A stretch of DNA of 64,000 bases. It comes from Anisus vortex (lineage: Eukaryota; Mollusca; Gastropoda; Planorbidae). The notes beneath the pieces are model-generated. The model saw only the letters and a list, made by a program, of their open reading frames with translations, was not told where the DNA came from and made no database searches. The stretch's first letter is position 1, and each line of letters opens with the position of its first letter. Of this stretch, positions 33,656-44,130 are shown piece by piece. A program made the position numbers and the translations under genes. The stretch is from NCBI GenBank assembly GCA_949126835.1, contig OX421502.1:36419789-36483788 (forward strand). Direction: 5' to 3'.

Positions 33656-34300
33656 TAAGTAACTAGATATACTTACGTGTCTATCCTTGTTCGTCAGCTT
33701 TGTAATATAATCCAAAATGTATTGACAATAATCTACATAATTTCCTTTTCTTACGCGCGAATTTCTTTTTTTAAACAGAGAAACCACCATTGGAGAAACA
33801 ACTTCCTGTTAAAAGTTAATTAAATATATAAACCGAAACGATAAACGGAAATTTCCTAAAAATTGCGCATAGGCAAAGTGCGAAAAAAAATATTTTAAGT
33901 AAATGTGTATAAGTATGTTTTTGTCCTGGGTTAGATACATGGAGTGATATTGACAAGAAGTGAAATACAGAGAGTAATATACAAGCAGCATAGATGTTAT
34001 TGTAATAGTTGAAGTAAAGTATAAATAAAGACATTAATTTAAGTATGTGTACTTATTATTATTATTATATTAAAGAAGTGTTCTATAAGTAAATGAATAG
34101 ATGTCATTGATTTGAAGATTCACCCTACCAATAATCAATATACAAACGGCAACAAATGAATAATAGATAACGCCTCAAGATATAAGTATGAACTGTATAA
34201 AAGGACCTTAACATAAATTTTTTTTAAGATTGTACAAGATGGCGTTCAAAACTCATTATGCGCATCGATCATGAATTACCACTCTCCTTTGCTTGCATTA
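33656..34300. other. Nothing recognised
   Basis: Right flank of the 9.1 kb element. AT-rich, with short open frames that look random. Confidence 0.5.
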
Positions 34301-34536
34301 GGCCTAGGCAGTGCTTTTTTAAAAAAAAAAAAATAGGTGCCGGAACTCAGTGATGGATTGCCTAACTTCTAAGCAGTTTCGCTTTTTATATTTTAATTCT
34401 TATTGCGCACAATTTTAAAATAATTCAATTTTAACAAACTAATAACATAATAAATTAATAATAAACGTTAAAATACAAGAAAAGTAATAATTTTTTCCCC
34501 ATTTTGAAAAAGTTGCCGGTACGCCGTACCGGTGCG

Positions 34537-36081
34537 CAGTGGCGTTGCTAAGGAGGGGGGGGGTCTAGGGGGGGGGCGGACCGCCCCGGGTGACAGCATA
34601 TGGGGGGTGACACTATGTCACCTCCAACAAAAATTTTCAGCCAGGCTAAGGTGCGAAAATAGTCTGAAATAGTCATGAACAATCAAAGGATCATCTGTCT
34701 TGCTTGGAGAAGTGGAAAACACTGGCTTCAGGACTCCAGCTGCAAACAACCATCGATGCAGCAACCTGATGGAGAAAGATAAAAAGAAGTTCAGAGACAT
34801 TCAGCACAGAGTTTTAGATGTGATACTCTTTTCCTTGCGTGACAGAACATGTCATTTAGAGGACATCGAGAGGATGCGTCTTCATTAAACAAAGGTAACT
34901 TCTTGGAGCTTGTTGAATTGTTATCTCATTACGATGTAGCGTTAAGAGAACATCTTGTCAGACTCCAGCAAAGAACAAACAGTCAGGTAGTATGCTACTG
35001 CATTTACTGGCGATATCTTCGAGAAACTAGAAAACGAAGGACTGGATATTCAGTTATGTCGCGATTAATGGTACGATAATGCAGCAAGCATGGCTGGAAT
35101 CCACGGTGGTGTGCAACAAAAGATCAAAGACATTAATCCGAAAGGCAATTTTTGTACCTTGTTCCAATCATTCTTTGAACCTTTGTGGCAAACATTCGTT
35201 TGCTAACAATCCGTCTTGTGTAACGTTTTTTGGAAATCTTGAGGCGCTGTACACTTTTTTTGCCCCGTCGACCCATCGCTGGGATGTAGCCCACTAGTGA
35301 AATACACAGGTCTAACAGTGAAGAGACTGTCCACAACTCGCTGGAGCGCACGTGCACATGCTGATGCAGTGAAGCCATTGATACAGAAGTTTAACCAGTT
35401 TGTGGAAGCCATTGAAGCTCTGTGTGATGTCGAAGAAAGCGTCGAGACAAGTAGCGCTGCGCACAATCTGTTGCCAACTATCTGCGGCTTTTCTTTCATT
35501 TCGTTCTTGTTTTTCTGGGGTGACGTTTTACAAGAAGTCGACTTAGCACAGAAGTACATGCAAACACCAGGTATTACTGTGGACATGGTTGCAACCAAAC
35601 TAAGGGCTTTCAATGTCGTTTTGGAAGAGCAGCGTACGAAGGTTGTTGACAATGCCGTCCAGCGGGCACTTACGAAATGTGAAGAACTTGATATCCCTAC
35701 ATAGAAGAGAATCATGAGAAAGAGAAGATTACCAGGAGAGGGGGCAAGAGATGCTGGATTGTCATTGCAGCAGGAGACCTAGAGAGCAATGTTAGAGTGT
35801 CTGGACCGTTTTCATACGGAGTTAGATACGAGAGGAAAGGCAGTGAACGACATTTTGATGACTTTTTCTGCTGTTCAGCCAGATCATATTATTTGTGCCA
35901 ACCAACGACGAAGAAATACAGTTGTCTGTTACCAAGCTGAAGCTCACAGCCGTGTATGATGAGCTGTCTGAAGGATACCTTTGTCTAGAAATACCACGTT
36001 AGGGTCGTGTGGGGTCACTGGGGTGACATTTGAACAGACCGCCCCGGGTGACGTTTACTCTACTCTCTAGCTACGCCACTG
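34537..36081 (+). mobile_element. hAT transposon with decayed transposase, nested in the MITE 34309-36110
   Basis: Ends CAGTGGCGTTGCTAAGG and CTAGCTACGCCACTG are flanked by a perfect 8-bp duplication CCGGTGCG (34529-34536 and 36082-36089). CAGTGGCGTAGCTAGGG-type ends are widespread among hAT elements. The interior holds a broken transposase of ZMYM1/TTF-type hAT proteins. Confidence 0.9.
34700..35990 (+). pseudogene. Decayed hAT transposase (ZMYM1-like)
   Basis: Recognisable pieces lie in different frames: DIQHRVLDVILFSLRDRT (about 34797-34850), RGHREDASSLNKGNFLELVE (about 34858-34917), DVALREHLVRLQQRTN, then KRLSTTRWSARAHADAVK (about 35324-35377) leading to a 135-codon open segment ending at 35704. 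Frameshifts and stops separate them, so no full protein can be made. RGHRE..SS.N.GNF.ELLELL and SxTRWSAR are hallmarks of this transposase group. Confidence 0.8.
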
Positions 36082-36118
36082 CCGGTGCGTACCGTCACAA
36101 AAAAGCACTGGGCCTAGG

Positions 36119-36754
36119 TGTTAGGCTAATTTGGTGACGTTGCTTACTATGCCTTTTGTTACAAACTACACAGTTCCTTTGTAGTTGTTTTTTAACTAGA
36201 TGATGCCATACTATCCATACTGACTTTAGTTACTCAGAGTTACTGGTACTAACAAAGGGCCTAGAGTAGGCGATACCGGTTCGTTCAGTTTTAATCACAC
36301 TATATAAGCATAATATAGCCTAGGCATAGGCCTACCACTACCCTATATATCGTAATGAGATTATCTTTTCATATCATCCCCGATGTCCAGGGTTCTAGCA
36401 TTGGCAATAACTATTCAATACAATTTAAAATAGCATTTTCTGTATAAGCCTACTTTTTCTAAAAGTTAATTAACTGACTATTAAGATTTAAAAATAGTTA
36501 TTGTAATAATAGAAAAAAGCCGAAACAAATTATTATAACAGGGGAGGCTAATCTCGTTGTAAATTTATATAAACAAAGCATGCACAAAAGTAATTGTGGA
36601 AAACCTTTGGTTTTGTCAAGCATACATTATATATTAAAGTTGAGGTAAAACAGAGAATTATAATATGGCCGAAATAATCCCAATTGCTCTAGCTAAAGTT
36701 TGATATCACCAGTCTATATATTGTATATTTTTTCTTTTATGATAAATTGTGTGA
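36119..36754. other. Nothing recognised upstream of POLR1D
   Basis: AT-rich. No CpG-rich or TATA-type core promoter stands out; the POLR1D transcription start is not located. Confidence 0.5.
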
Positions 36755-36918
36755 ATGTGTGTGCGCTTGTCTATTTTATAAGTATATTTCTGTGCTTGTA
36801 TACAAATTACAAATAGTTATTTTATTTTGTTTAAAATATGCTGAAGGACAAAACATCTGTAATCAAGACAAATTTCCATTTGTTTGGATCAATAAAGAAA
36901 TCTTATCTTATCTTATGT
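36755..36918 (+). mobile_element. Interspersed repeat ending in (CTTAT)n
   Basis: CATTTGTTTGGATCAATAAA with a CTTATCTTATCTTATG tail, as at 7488-7622. It lies upstream of POLR1D. Confidence 0.55.
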
Positions 36919-37136
36919 CTTTGTATCCTCTAGGCTTCATTCAGTATCGGAGTAACAACCGTCAACGTAATCCCGACAGCAGCAACAATCGGATCTACTG
37001 GACTACCAATACTTCCATCAATCATTCAGCACTCACTGCTGGAGACTGGAGGCTTGTATCCACTATTCACTATTAGGCCTACTTTTATTTTCATAAACAT
37101 CTAATTTATGCCAAGTAAAGGCCAAAAATTTAAACT

Positions 37137-37181
37137 ATGACTAACCAAGACCAAACATCTAAAAAGCCTATTTTGGAAGTG
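37137..37181 (+). CDS. POLR1D: POLR1D exon 1
   Basis: The exon encodes [15 protein letters not shown] and ends in phase 0 at a GTGAGT donor. The start is the first in-frame ATG. The N-terminus is variable in this family, so a second upstream start cannot be excluded, but this one gives a continuous protein. Confidence 0.85.
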
Positions 37182-40100
37182 GTGAGTTTCATCGATCATT
37201 TTATTTAATATAAAAGAACTAATCACTCAAAGATAATACTTTTAATATTATTACTTAAGAAGTTTGCGAAAGTTTATCAGATTTATTACTGTTATAAATT
37301 AGTAACAGCATTACTTATAGTTATAGTTAGGCCTATAGGATTATAATAGGGAAGCATTATCTGCACGGTTTTGGCAGTGCGGTCGTGACAAAAACGCTGA
37401 ACGTTATCCTCACAGTTGGCCTATCTATAATGCCAAGCGTTATCAACAGACCCACATTTTCGAAAAAATTGTGAGGTTAGGCGATACTTATGACTTATAT
37501 TAACTTTTAGGTTTAGGCCTATATGCTATTATTTAGGATCATATTCCTAGCCCTAACCGGGCCTAACCAAGACCATCGTAAATACTTACGGTGGTCTTGG
37601 CCAAACCCTAACAATAGCTACATCAGTAGGCTATAACTTTAACTCAGTCACTAGTCAGGCTAAATAACCTTTTTGTTTGAATTAATTATAAGATTACTTT
37701 ATTGATCCAAACAAATGGAGATTCGACTTTATTACGGTACATAAATTTCGTCTTTCAATATAGCCTACTTAAAACAATATAATATAAAGAACCATTTGTA
37801 CTCAAGCACAATTGACATTTGGCACAACACTAGGCTACATCTCTAGGTATTGTCACTATCATACCATTTATTTATTATACAAGAAAAAGTATCATTTAGG
37901 AGTCAGCTATTGTATTCTCTGGCTGACAATGACAAATGGTTATCTCGTTTTACTAAAATTAAATAAATAAAATAAAAAAAAGGTGGATGATGCTGGGGTA
38001 GAACCTGCGTCACCCTGCTTGCTAGAACGCAGTTCTCACCACTGTACCAGGAAATCTTGTTCAAAGTGGATAAAAAATAGTAATAAAAGAAATAGTGAAA
38101 GATAAACTATTATGTGGCATTATGCGCATGCGCCGAGGAACCGTGCGGATATTGCTCTGCATTATCCTCATGACCAAAACCGTGCGGATCGATGCGCAGA
38201 GGAACTGTGCGGATATTGCTCGGCGTTATCCTCACCACCAAAACCGTGCGGATAATCACTTTGTTACTTATATTATGGAACTTATATAGGCAGACTAGGG
38301 GATTGTATGGCCAGCACAATGCCCAGCTGCATTTCTTTACCCCAACTAATGTCAGGTACCCATCAGAGCTGGGAAGAAATTCTAGCCCTCTACAGGATTC
38401 GAACCCAGAACCTTCAGTACGCAAACTGAACATGCTGCCGGTCTGCCATCATGTCCCTTTGATTTCGAAATGGTCCACAATAATTTACTCTTCATTTGAA
38501 CGCATTTAAAAGCAAAGGCTTTTAAAAATAATATTATTTTAGTATGTCTTCAATTTTTTTACAGTTGGACACCAAATTAGGAAATGATGAGACAGTACAG
38601 ACATTTATACTTCATGATGAAGACCACACTTTGGGAAATGCCCTGAAATATATGTTAAATAAAAAGTAAGAGGAAAAAACTAAATTATGTATTATTATAA
38701 GCCTTAGCCTATTAGTTAGCAATGTTAAAAAACAGTAATCAGATTACCAGTTTTGAAATTTTGAAAAGAGTTATATCTTTTTTTTTTTCAAGGCTAATCA
38801 TTTACATGTTGTGCTCATACATTTTTTTATTCCTTAAGGAAACAATTGTTTTTCATTTTATACTTATTAAATACTAAAGTAGTAAAAAAAATTAAAACAG
38901 AGTTATTGTCAAATTATCATGTGTTTTTTTTTTTATGTTTTCTTTTCCAGTCCAAAGGTTACTTTTGTCGGCTACAGCATCACACATCCTTCAGAAAGTA
39001 AAATTAACTTGCGTATACAAACATCAGGTATGTGATAAATTTGCCAAAATCTTTGTTTTAAGGGCAGGTGGCAATGAATCTTTTAGCTAATGTTCAATCT
39101 ATTCAAGGATTAGTTTAAGAAGAATAAAAGCACCATTTAGTATCCTTTTGACACCATTTAAAACTCCAAGATCCATATTTCCACAAGGAAAGGGTAGTTG
39201 TGACAGACAACTTTGTATTTAATAAATTCTCTTTTTTAACGTTTCTATTTGAAACTTCACTATGTCCAACAAGTACCAATCTTATTTTTGGCTCAATCAA
39301 TTGATAGTGTAGATATGACAAGAATGAAGAAACACATTCAATAAAGCAAAGCTTTAACATTGGAAATGTTAAATATATATTTTTTTAAAGTTGACTAAAA
39401 GTGCCCAAAAGACCTTATCAAAGTAGAAGTTAACATTTAGCTTGCCAAAATACTAAACATCACACTATATATTTCCTCTCTGCTCTTACTTTCATTACAT
39501 TAACAATATTCTAGGCATTATTTTGGGGTTTTCAGTTTACAGCAATACATTTTGAACAAATCTCAATAAAAAAATTTTCTTGCTTTATGCAACCACAAAA
39601 TAAATATCTGTTTGTATACACGCTGGTTAATTATTGTTGTTGTTTTTTCTGTAAAATTTTTCATACGACATCAGTTTTGATGGGTGCATTATTTAAGTTT
39701 ATTTCAGTACTGCTTCAGAATTGGGTGGAGCAAAGTGTATAACTTTAATGCTTTAATTTTTTTTTAATGTCTTCTTTACTTGAACAGGTGTCCCAGCAGT
39801 TGATGTCTTGAAACAAGCCTTAAATGACTTGAAGGAAATGTGTGGCCACATGCTAACAACTTTTGAGGTAATTTATTGCAATGACTAATTAAAGCTTAAC
39901 CCTTCCTGTACCGACCTACTTTCCTGTTATGCATACCTTCAGTACCGGCCATTATTTTACTAATTACTCCCCACGGCCCAGACTTTATTTTAGAATTACA
40001 ATGGCTGAAACATTGATAGGGTTCTGAAATTATTTTTTAAACTTTTTTGTTGGTAAAAAATGATAATAACATGCAGAGAGTAAATTGCTTGAAACATAAT

Positions 40101-40761
40101 AACTTACCTCAAATTAGAATAATCAAATTCTTAAAATAATTGGATTTATTTGTTACATTAATTTATAAGAAAACTTTTCACCAAAACATAGATCTATTGT
40201 AGTGGAAGGTAAATAACTATCAACCATTAGAACTGCACTTTCAATTTAAAAACAAGTCAGTAATTGAGTGATTTTCTTAATTTAAAAAGCAAAATAAAAT
40301 TCAACTATTCAGCTATCAAATAAATATTCTGCCTGAGACTATGGTGACTATTATTTTTTGCTTGAAATATAGAGACCCTTCCTTGAGGAATATATACGTG
40401 CCTGGGACTCCGGGGATTTTATATTTTGAGGACAATATACATGCTCAGGACGGAGGAAAAGAATTAGTTTGATGGAATAATACGCGCACAGGGCTGTAAG
40501 GGTTAATTACTGGTCATTTACAAATGACTTGACTATACATCAAGTTTTTAAATTTTTTAAATTAAAGAATTACTTAAAAATGAGCAGTTACATTTAATTT
40601 ATAAAACCTTCTTCAAATAAAAACTTTTTGTGTTCAATTTATAAAAATTAATATTGATTTGTATTTGATATTAAGATAATAATATATTTGTCTCTTGTTT
40701 GTAGTCTTCAACGAAATATTTCAAAGAGAACCATATGGATGATGTGAGAACAGATAGTTAA
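37137..40761 (+). CDS. POLR1D: DNA-directed RNA polymerases I and III subunit RPAC2 (AC19)
   Basis: RPAC2 pairs with RPAC1 (AC40) to form the alpha-like assembly platform shared by nuclear RNA polymerases I and III. The five coding exons are 37137-37181, 38565-38665, 38951-39027, 39788-39867 and 40705-40761. All introns are GT-AG and all phases agree, giving 119 residues with a TAA stop. Diagnostic motifs are [15 protein letters not shown] (alpha-like dimerisation motif), [16 protein letters not shown] and [17 protein letters not shown]. Human POLR1D isoform 1 is 133 aa, with the difference mainly in the variable N-terminus. Intron 1 holds SINE copies and intron 4 holds a TTAA-flanked MITE. 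An AATAAA lies 160 bases after the stop. Coding sequence appears intact. Confidence 0.95.
37679..37840 (-). mobile_element. Interspersed repeat, inverted copy, in POLR1D intron 1
   Basis: TTTATTGATCCAAACAAATG is the inverse of the shared end; the inner part shares ACTTAAAACAATAT with 7530-7560 inverted. Confidence 0.6.
37970..38065 (-). mobile_element. tRNA-like SINE head (second SINE family)
   Basis: The minus strand has TGGTACAGTGGTGAGAACTG and CGCAGGTTCTACCCC. Similar flanking AAATAAAAAAAGG as at 14650. Confidence 0.55.
38290..38455 (-). mobile_element. tRNA-derived SINE, truncated, in POLR1D intron 1
   Basis: The minus strand has GACATGATGGCAGACCGGCA (degenerate box A), GGGTTCGAATCCTGTAGAGG (box B) and CCAGCTCTGATGGGTACC; the 3' end is missing. 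Confidence 0.78.
38565..38665 (+). CDS. POLR1D: POLR1D exon 2
   Basis: A TTTTTTACAG acceptor and GTAAGA donor bound 101 bases encoding [20 protein letters not shown] followed by [13 protein letters not shown]. This carries the EDHTLGN motif that defines RPAC2 and RPB11-type alpha-like subunits. Confidence 0.95.
38951..39027 (+). CDS. POLR1D: POLR1D exon 3
   Basis: The exon runs from a TTTTCCAG acceptor to a GTATGT donor. It encodes [16 protein letters not shown] then [11 protein letters not shown]. The HPSE..INLRIQT stretch is nearly invariant in RPAC2. Confidence 0.95.
39788..39867 (+). CDS. POLR1D: POLR1D exon 4
   Basis: The exon runs from a TTGAACAG acceptor to a GTAATT donor. It encodes [17 protein letters not shown] then CGHMLTTFE, the C-terminal helix region of the family. 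Confidence 0.93.
39900..40502. mobile_element. TTAA-flanked piggyBac-like MITE, about 600 bp, in POLR1D intron 4
   Basis: TTAA at 39896-39899 and 40503-40506 flank inverted ends CCCTTCCTGTACCGACC and GGCTGTAAGGG. TTAA duplication with CCCT-type ends is the piggyBac signature. The terminal blocks match the 73-bp copies at 20591 and 49261; the interior is extra AT-rich sequence with no transposase. Confidence 0.75.
40705..40761 (+). CDS. POLR1D: POLR1D exon 5 with stop
   Basis: The acceptor TTTGTAG precedes [18 protein letters not shown] and a TAA stop. The tail is short and polar as in other RPAC2 proteins. Confidence 0.9.
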   Translation, partial: SSTKYFKENHMDDVRTDS

Positions 40762-40920
40762 ATACCTGCCTGGAAATTTGTTAGTTTCATCTATTTAAAG
40801 ACATGTAAGCCATTCATATTTTCATGTTTACACCATAACAGATTTTTATAATAGAATTCATACAATTATTCCTCATTCTACCAAACTGTTATATTTAGAT
40901 TGATTTGAGATTTGTAAAGA

Positions 40921-40926
40921 AATAAA
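40921..40926 (+). promoter_or_regulatory. Likely polyadenylation signal of POLR1D
   Basis: An AATAAA hexamer lies 160 bases after the stop codon. A second one near 41004 is an alternative. Confidence 0.5.
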
Positions 40927-40929
40927 TAT

Positions 40930-42650
40930 AAAACGAAGAAACGAAGAGGATAGAATTTTTGCTATTCATTTTGCAAAGGAAACTGTAAACATAATTTTCA
41001 TTTGAATAAATTGTCTTGGGTTTTGAAATAGATATTTAAAGACATCTGATATCTAAATAATAGTAAATAGAAATAGTAAAAATAGAATTAGTCATGTTAT
41101 GACTGTTTCACACAATAATACATGAGATCATTGCAAATAAACTTTGAAACATAGCAGTAATTTTATGGATTGATTCTCATAACATAATTTTTTTTTAAAA
41201 TTCTGACACATTCATAATCTTATTTAATCTTTTTGGATCTCTTTAGATGATATGAGTGAAATAATGAAATGAAATAGTCCAGAGAAATTCTTTAAACTTT
41301 GTTCTTTTATTAACTTTCACATGCTCTATGTGTCTTGCTTAATAAAAAAATCTCTTTGTGTCTTGGTGTGTAATATAATTCTTCCCGCTGTAATACTTTT
41401 GTAATAGATAAATAATACACAGTGGCTAAGAACATAATACTCTTGGGGTTGATTCTACAGATTTGATGCTCATTCACATAGAACAAAAGAACGAACATGA
41501 CAAAATAGTGCAATACGCTGCACCAAATAATGCACATTTATAATTTTATTGATGTATGTTTGTTATTTTACACAGTCCATTTCTTTCTTTATCCGTCAAT
41601 TTTATGTGCCATAAAGTCATATATGCTCTTTTTTTCCCCCTTCACAGTTAGAAATTGCAAGTGTTGTTCAAAATAGTGTTTTGGTGACTGTGTATTTTCT
41701 CCGCGCACCCAGCATCTTCTATTGAGAACTGGACCTTCTTGCACATGGTGCTGCTCTCAGAACACAGACCAAAGAGACATTCGTCTAGAAGGCTAATGAG
41801 CTGAGAAAATAAAGTGTTTTGTTTATAAATCAACTCAGGAGTTTTGTATTAGTTGTCTTATTTAGATAAAGCCTTTTGTATTTTGTTTTAAAAAACTGCA
41901 TTCATATTATTTAAACAAATCGGAAGGTATTCTGGTGTCAGTTTAGGATCCCTGTTCACTATGAAATAATAAACTCAAGCCACTTGAAATATTGAAAGAG
42001 GAATTTAATGTTTGAACTTGTGTACAATATTAGGATTCAACTTCATAGATTAATATTAAGTAGCATCCTTGTAGCTAAGCAAAAAATCAACAACCCTAAC
42101 TCCGAAGTAGATTTTGGTGCAGAAAGTACTAAAAAGTACTTTCCCCAAAGTTATTAGGAGAAAGCATATTGGTGTATTACATCATAGAAGATAACCATCT
42201 ACACAAATACTCTCTGGGCCAAAATTAAATATAAAAAAAAATAACTCTACATGAACTAGCAAAACAATTTTAAAAACAATATAGAAACTATTACATGCTA
42301 CACACACATAACAGTATACAGAACATAACCCATCAAGATATTACTGCACTCAAATTCATTTCATTCTTTAGGGTTAAACTACCTGTATACAAAGTTGACC
42401 TTTTCCTTTATATCTATACAAATATGAAAAAGGAGTGACTATGATTTGCAAAACCCCAATAATATTTGCAGTTTTTCAACTAAGACTAAGGTAGTAAAAA
42501 AATATTTGTAACATTTATCTGTCATTCCAGATTGTCCCAATGAAACACTATTTCACTAAGTACTTGTCACTTTTCTAATAGAATTAAAGAAAAATTTTAC
42601 TATTTAAGAAATGGTTTTAAAGTCCTCCTTTGGCAATCAGCATTTGGTTT
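40930..42650. other. Nothing recognised between POLR1D and the next gene
   Basis: AT-rich. Short minus-strand frames (41310-41537, 41648-41833) have no family resemblance. Confidence 0.5.
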
Positions 42651-43222
42651 TACCTTTGTAGAATGTGGTGGACTGAGGCTATTCGGTCTATGTTCGAGTC
42701 TAGTGAAGCTGGTCACGAGGAGGGAGGGAATTTGTGCAATGATACCAGTCTCGCCAAGCCCGGTGTCTGGATGACCAGGCCTATAGTCTAATTTGGGCGA
42801 AAGTGCAGGTTAACGAGGTGATGTCACCTTGATAATTATCCGGGGCAATTCCACAGATGGTGGGGGGGGGGCATATTTTCTTACATGTGCCTCTGGGATA
42901 CGTAGTTTGTGAACTTCCCTGTCTACGTGGAGGCATGCCTCGATTGGAAAGAACTAAGCCGACTTGACCCACCCTTTCTGATTTTCACATTATGCCCTCA
43001 AATAAAGAGCCTTAAGGCTCATTCAGTATAAGAGACTTTTAAATTCAGTTATTTGACTTTCATAAAATGGTCATGAGCGCTTAACCAGTTCAGATGGTTT
43101 CCCAACAAATGTTAAGTAACAGTACAACTGGGCATTGTGTTGGACACATGATCCCCTTTCAGTGATGAGGTGGGCATTTTATTTTTGTAAACCTGAAGAA
43201 CTTCAAGACTACTTGTAAAGAC

Positions 43223-43393
43223 ATTTACCTTACTACTGTCCCTTGAAGTCGAAGCAGTTGGTGAGATGTGGTCATAGCAGTTGATGAAGGAAGGTTCGTG
43301 GAGAATGAAGCAGCACTGCTTGATGGCAAGGATCAGTGTCCTTTTATCACAAGAGTTGCTGGTCTCGTGTAAGTAGTTCAAGTTAGTCGGAGC
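43223..43393 (-). CDS. Possible orphan exon
   Basis: A TTTCTTCTAG acceptor is followed by an open frame encoding PGAPTNLNYLHETSNS, DKRTLILAIKQCCFILHEPS and FINCYDHISPTASTSRDSSK, then a GTAAAT donor. Codon use looks coding, and the frame stays open beyond the donor only into a SINE-like fragment. It lies after the stop of the unrecognised gene, so it belongs to another gene, another isoform, or is chance. Confidence 0.3.
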
Positions 43394-43456
43394 ACCAGGG
43401 CTAGAAGAAACGACAGATAATTGTGTTGTGATATGTTACAGACTTCTCTTTAAAAC

Positions 43457-43724
43457 GTAAAGTACCCTTCAAACCAAACTGATCATAGGGCTGGTGAAAC
43501 AGCGTTCACCAGTTTCTGTGGCCACGGCATAACAGGGGGTGTGTGGCCAGAAGAATTCCCAGCCGCCTTTACTTTACCCCAACTAATGTCAGGTACCCAT
43601 CAGAGCTGGGTAGACTCAGGGGCACCATCAAGTCCCGGGGAAATAATCCTTGCCTGCACCAGGATTCGAACCCATAACCTTCAGATCGCCAGTCGAACGC
43701 GCTGCCGCTCGGCCACCGTGCATG
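43457..43724 (-). mobile_element. tRNA-derived SINE, full length
   Basis: The minus strand has GGTGGCCGAGCGGCAGCGCG (box A), GGTTCGAATCCTGGTGC (box B), body and TGATCAGTTTGGTTTGAAGG. It separates exon D of the unrecognised gene from the possible orphan exon. Confidence 0.85.
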
Positions 43725-43804
43725 TTATATAGATGTATGAGTGTTTTCCGAAGCCTTTTTTTTATACTTTTAAAAATTATTTTAAAGTATGATCAAAGTA
43801 CTTT

Positions 43805-44130
43805 TTAGACGATTCTGTTTGCAACAGACTTGAACAGTGATGGACCTAAGTTGTCAATTAGAAATATTTTTTTTTCATTTCGATCAAGTACTAAATAAAA
43901 ATTTAATTTCATATCAGGTAAATATTGTGATAAGATATTTGTTGTGATTAGTTTGCGGACGTACAAGTTCTGGTTAATATCCCCACGTATGACTTTGAGG
44001 CAAGCCAAATCTTCCTCTGTGACTGGTTCTCCCAATTCTGTCGACAGCGCCTCTGTCTGCTGCTGCAAAGAAGGCCCTTTGTCTGCTGGCGGTGTACATA
44101 TGGTTTGCTCAACAGATAGGTAGCTTGGCT
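43805..44130 (-). CDS. Unrecognised gene, terminal exon D
   Basis: The acceptor TTTATCTAG lies at the edge of a 46-bp tandem array. The exon encodes 107 residues: EPSYLSVEQTICTPP first, then an acidic Gln/Glu-rich region, then KLITTNILSQYLPDMKLNFY and a C-terminus LGPSLFKSVANRIV before TAA. The array repeats both the acceptor and the first 21 bases of this exon upstream. Confidence 0.65.

Larger units (their letters stand above)
34309..36110. mobile_element. Outer hAT-type MITE interrupted by a second transposon
   Basis: Ends CAGTGCTTTTTT and AAAAAGCACTG are flanked by a perfect 8-bp duplication GGCCTAGG (34301-34308 and 36111-36118). Removing the inner element and one copy of its duplication leaves about 249 bp with no gene, so this was a small non-autonomous element. 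Confidence 0.88.

Noticed and set aside
33608..34034. Short hydrophobic minus-strand frames that look like membrane peptides
   Set aside because: AT-rich sequence gives Phe/Ile/Tyr-rich frames by chance; no splice or start context.
35203..35715. 170-codon minus-strand frame
   Set aside because: It is antisense to the decayed hAT transposase, whose plus-strand motifs are recognisable.
42650..42972. Minus-strand coding-like stretch ending in RTLKPFLK
   Set aside because: An in-frame stop lies immediately upstream without an acceptor between, and no family match is apparent.
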